Source: Thermoplasmata archaeon
GTDB lineage: Archaea > Thermoplasmatota > Thermoplasmata > Thermoplasmatales > Thermoplasmataceae
Assembly: GCA_021835265.1 (NCBI GenBank)
Contig: JAKBQK010000214.1
Span: 1 to 5,417 of the forward strand
Direction of reading: 5' to 3'
DNA: 5,417 bases
The first letter of the stretch is position 1. Each line of letters starts with the position of its first letter. Position numbers and translations under genes: made by a program. The notes under the pieces are model-generated. The model did not search any database. It was not told the origin of the DNA and was given only the letters and a program-made list of their open reading frames with translations. This document shows, piece after piece, positions 5,242-5,417 of the stretch.

Positions 5242-5417
5242 ATGAACGGATTTCTAAACGACCTTAATCGTGCAACGGATTCAGCAGCATCAGAACTCAG
5301 AAAATACGTGAAAAGTTTCGAAGATAAAAAGCTCTATAGAGAACAAAGTACCGAAGCTTTATTTGTTGCAGAAACCTATTACAATTTAAGAAAGAATGGT
5401 TACTCTCCTGAAACCCT
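5242..5417 (+). CDS. unknown helical protein, N-terminal part cut by the window edge
   Basis: It starts at ATG 5242; the nearby ATG at 5231 is in another frame and meets a TGA at once. The frame is open for 58 codons to the window edge. The protein begins MNGFLNDLNRATDSAASELR and continues with charged helical sequence (RKYVKSFEDKKLYREQS, then FVAETYYNLRKNGYSPET). No membrane helix, signal peptide or catalytic motif appears in the visible part, and I do not recognise the family. It is divergent from mcrB across a 154-base gap with promoters on both strands, so co-regulation or a defence-related role is possible but not shown. Confidence 0.6.
   Translation, partial: MNGFLNDLNRATDSAASELRKYVKSFEDKKLYREQSTEALFVAETYYNLRKNGYSPET

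Overview
The window reads as archaeal DNA. It is AT-rich, and the likely promoters are TTTAAA/TTATA-type boxes about 25 bases before starts that lack clear Shine-Dalgarno sequences. It also carries short swapped-hairpin AbrB-type regulators of the kind common in Thermoplasmatales and other acidophilic or thermophilic archaea. I favour Thermoplasmata, but placement below 'archaeon' is an inference.

Left part (1-1648): two small genes of unknown function lie on the minus strand, joined by a one-base TAATG overlap; the second runs off the window at base 1. Divergent from them is a 56-residue AbrB-type regulator (472-642). Next comes a surface membrane protein, predicted to have three membrane helices and an exterior beta-rich domain with many N-glycosylation sequons. 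Its first helix is seen only if translation starts upstream of the first conventional start codon, at a non-standard codon near 725-731. Convergent to it is a second AbrB-type regulator (1490-1648, minus), about half identical to the first. A perfect 10-base inverted repeat covers its start codon and probable transcription start, which suggests autoregulation.

Middle (1649-2097): about 450 bases with no convincing gene. One 69-codon minus-strand frame is doubtful.

Right part (2098-5087, minus): a two-gene McrBC-type restriction operon, mcrB then mcrC, separated by 11 bases. McrB is the AAA+ NTPase motor. It carries an N-terminal helical module with a 'GLGPA...PDKY..FNN' helix-hairpin-helix-like signature instead of a domain I can recognise as a standard McrB reader. 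McrC is the PD-(D/E)xK nuclease subunit, with its catalytic residues intact. No methyltransferase is present in the window, as expected for a modification-dependent (type IV) system. Divergent from mcrB, across a 154-base double-promoter region, begins an unidentified helical protein that runs off the right edge.

The most defence-like content is the McrBC operon, whose likely novelty is its N-terminal specificity module. The paired AbrB regulators and the sequon-rich surface protein form a second unit worth attention.
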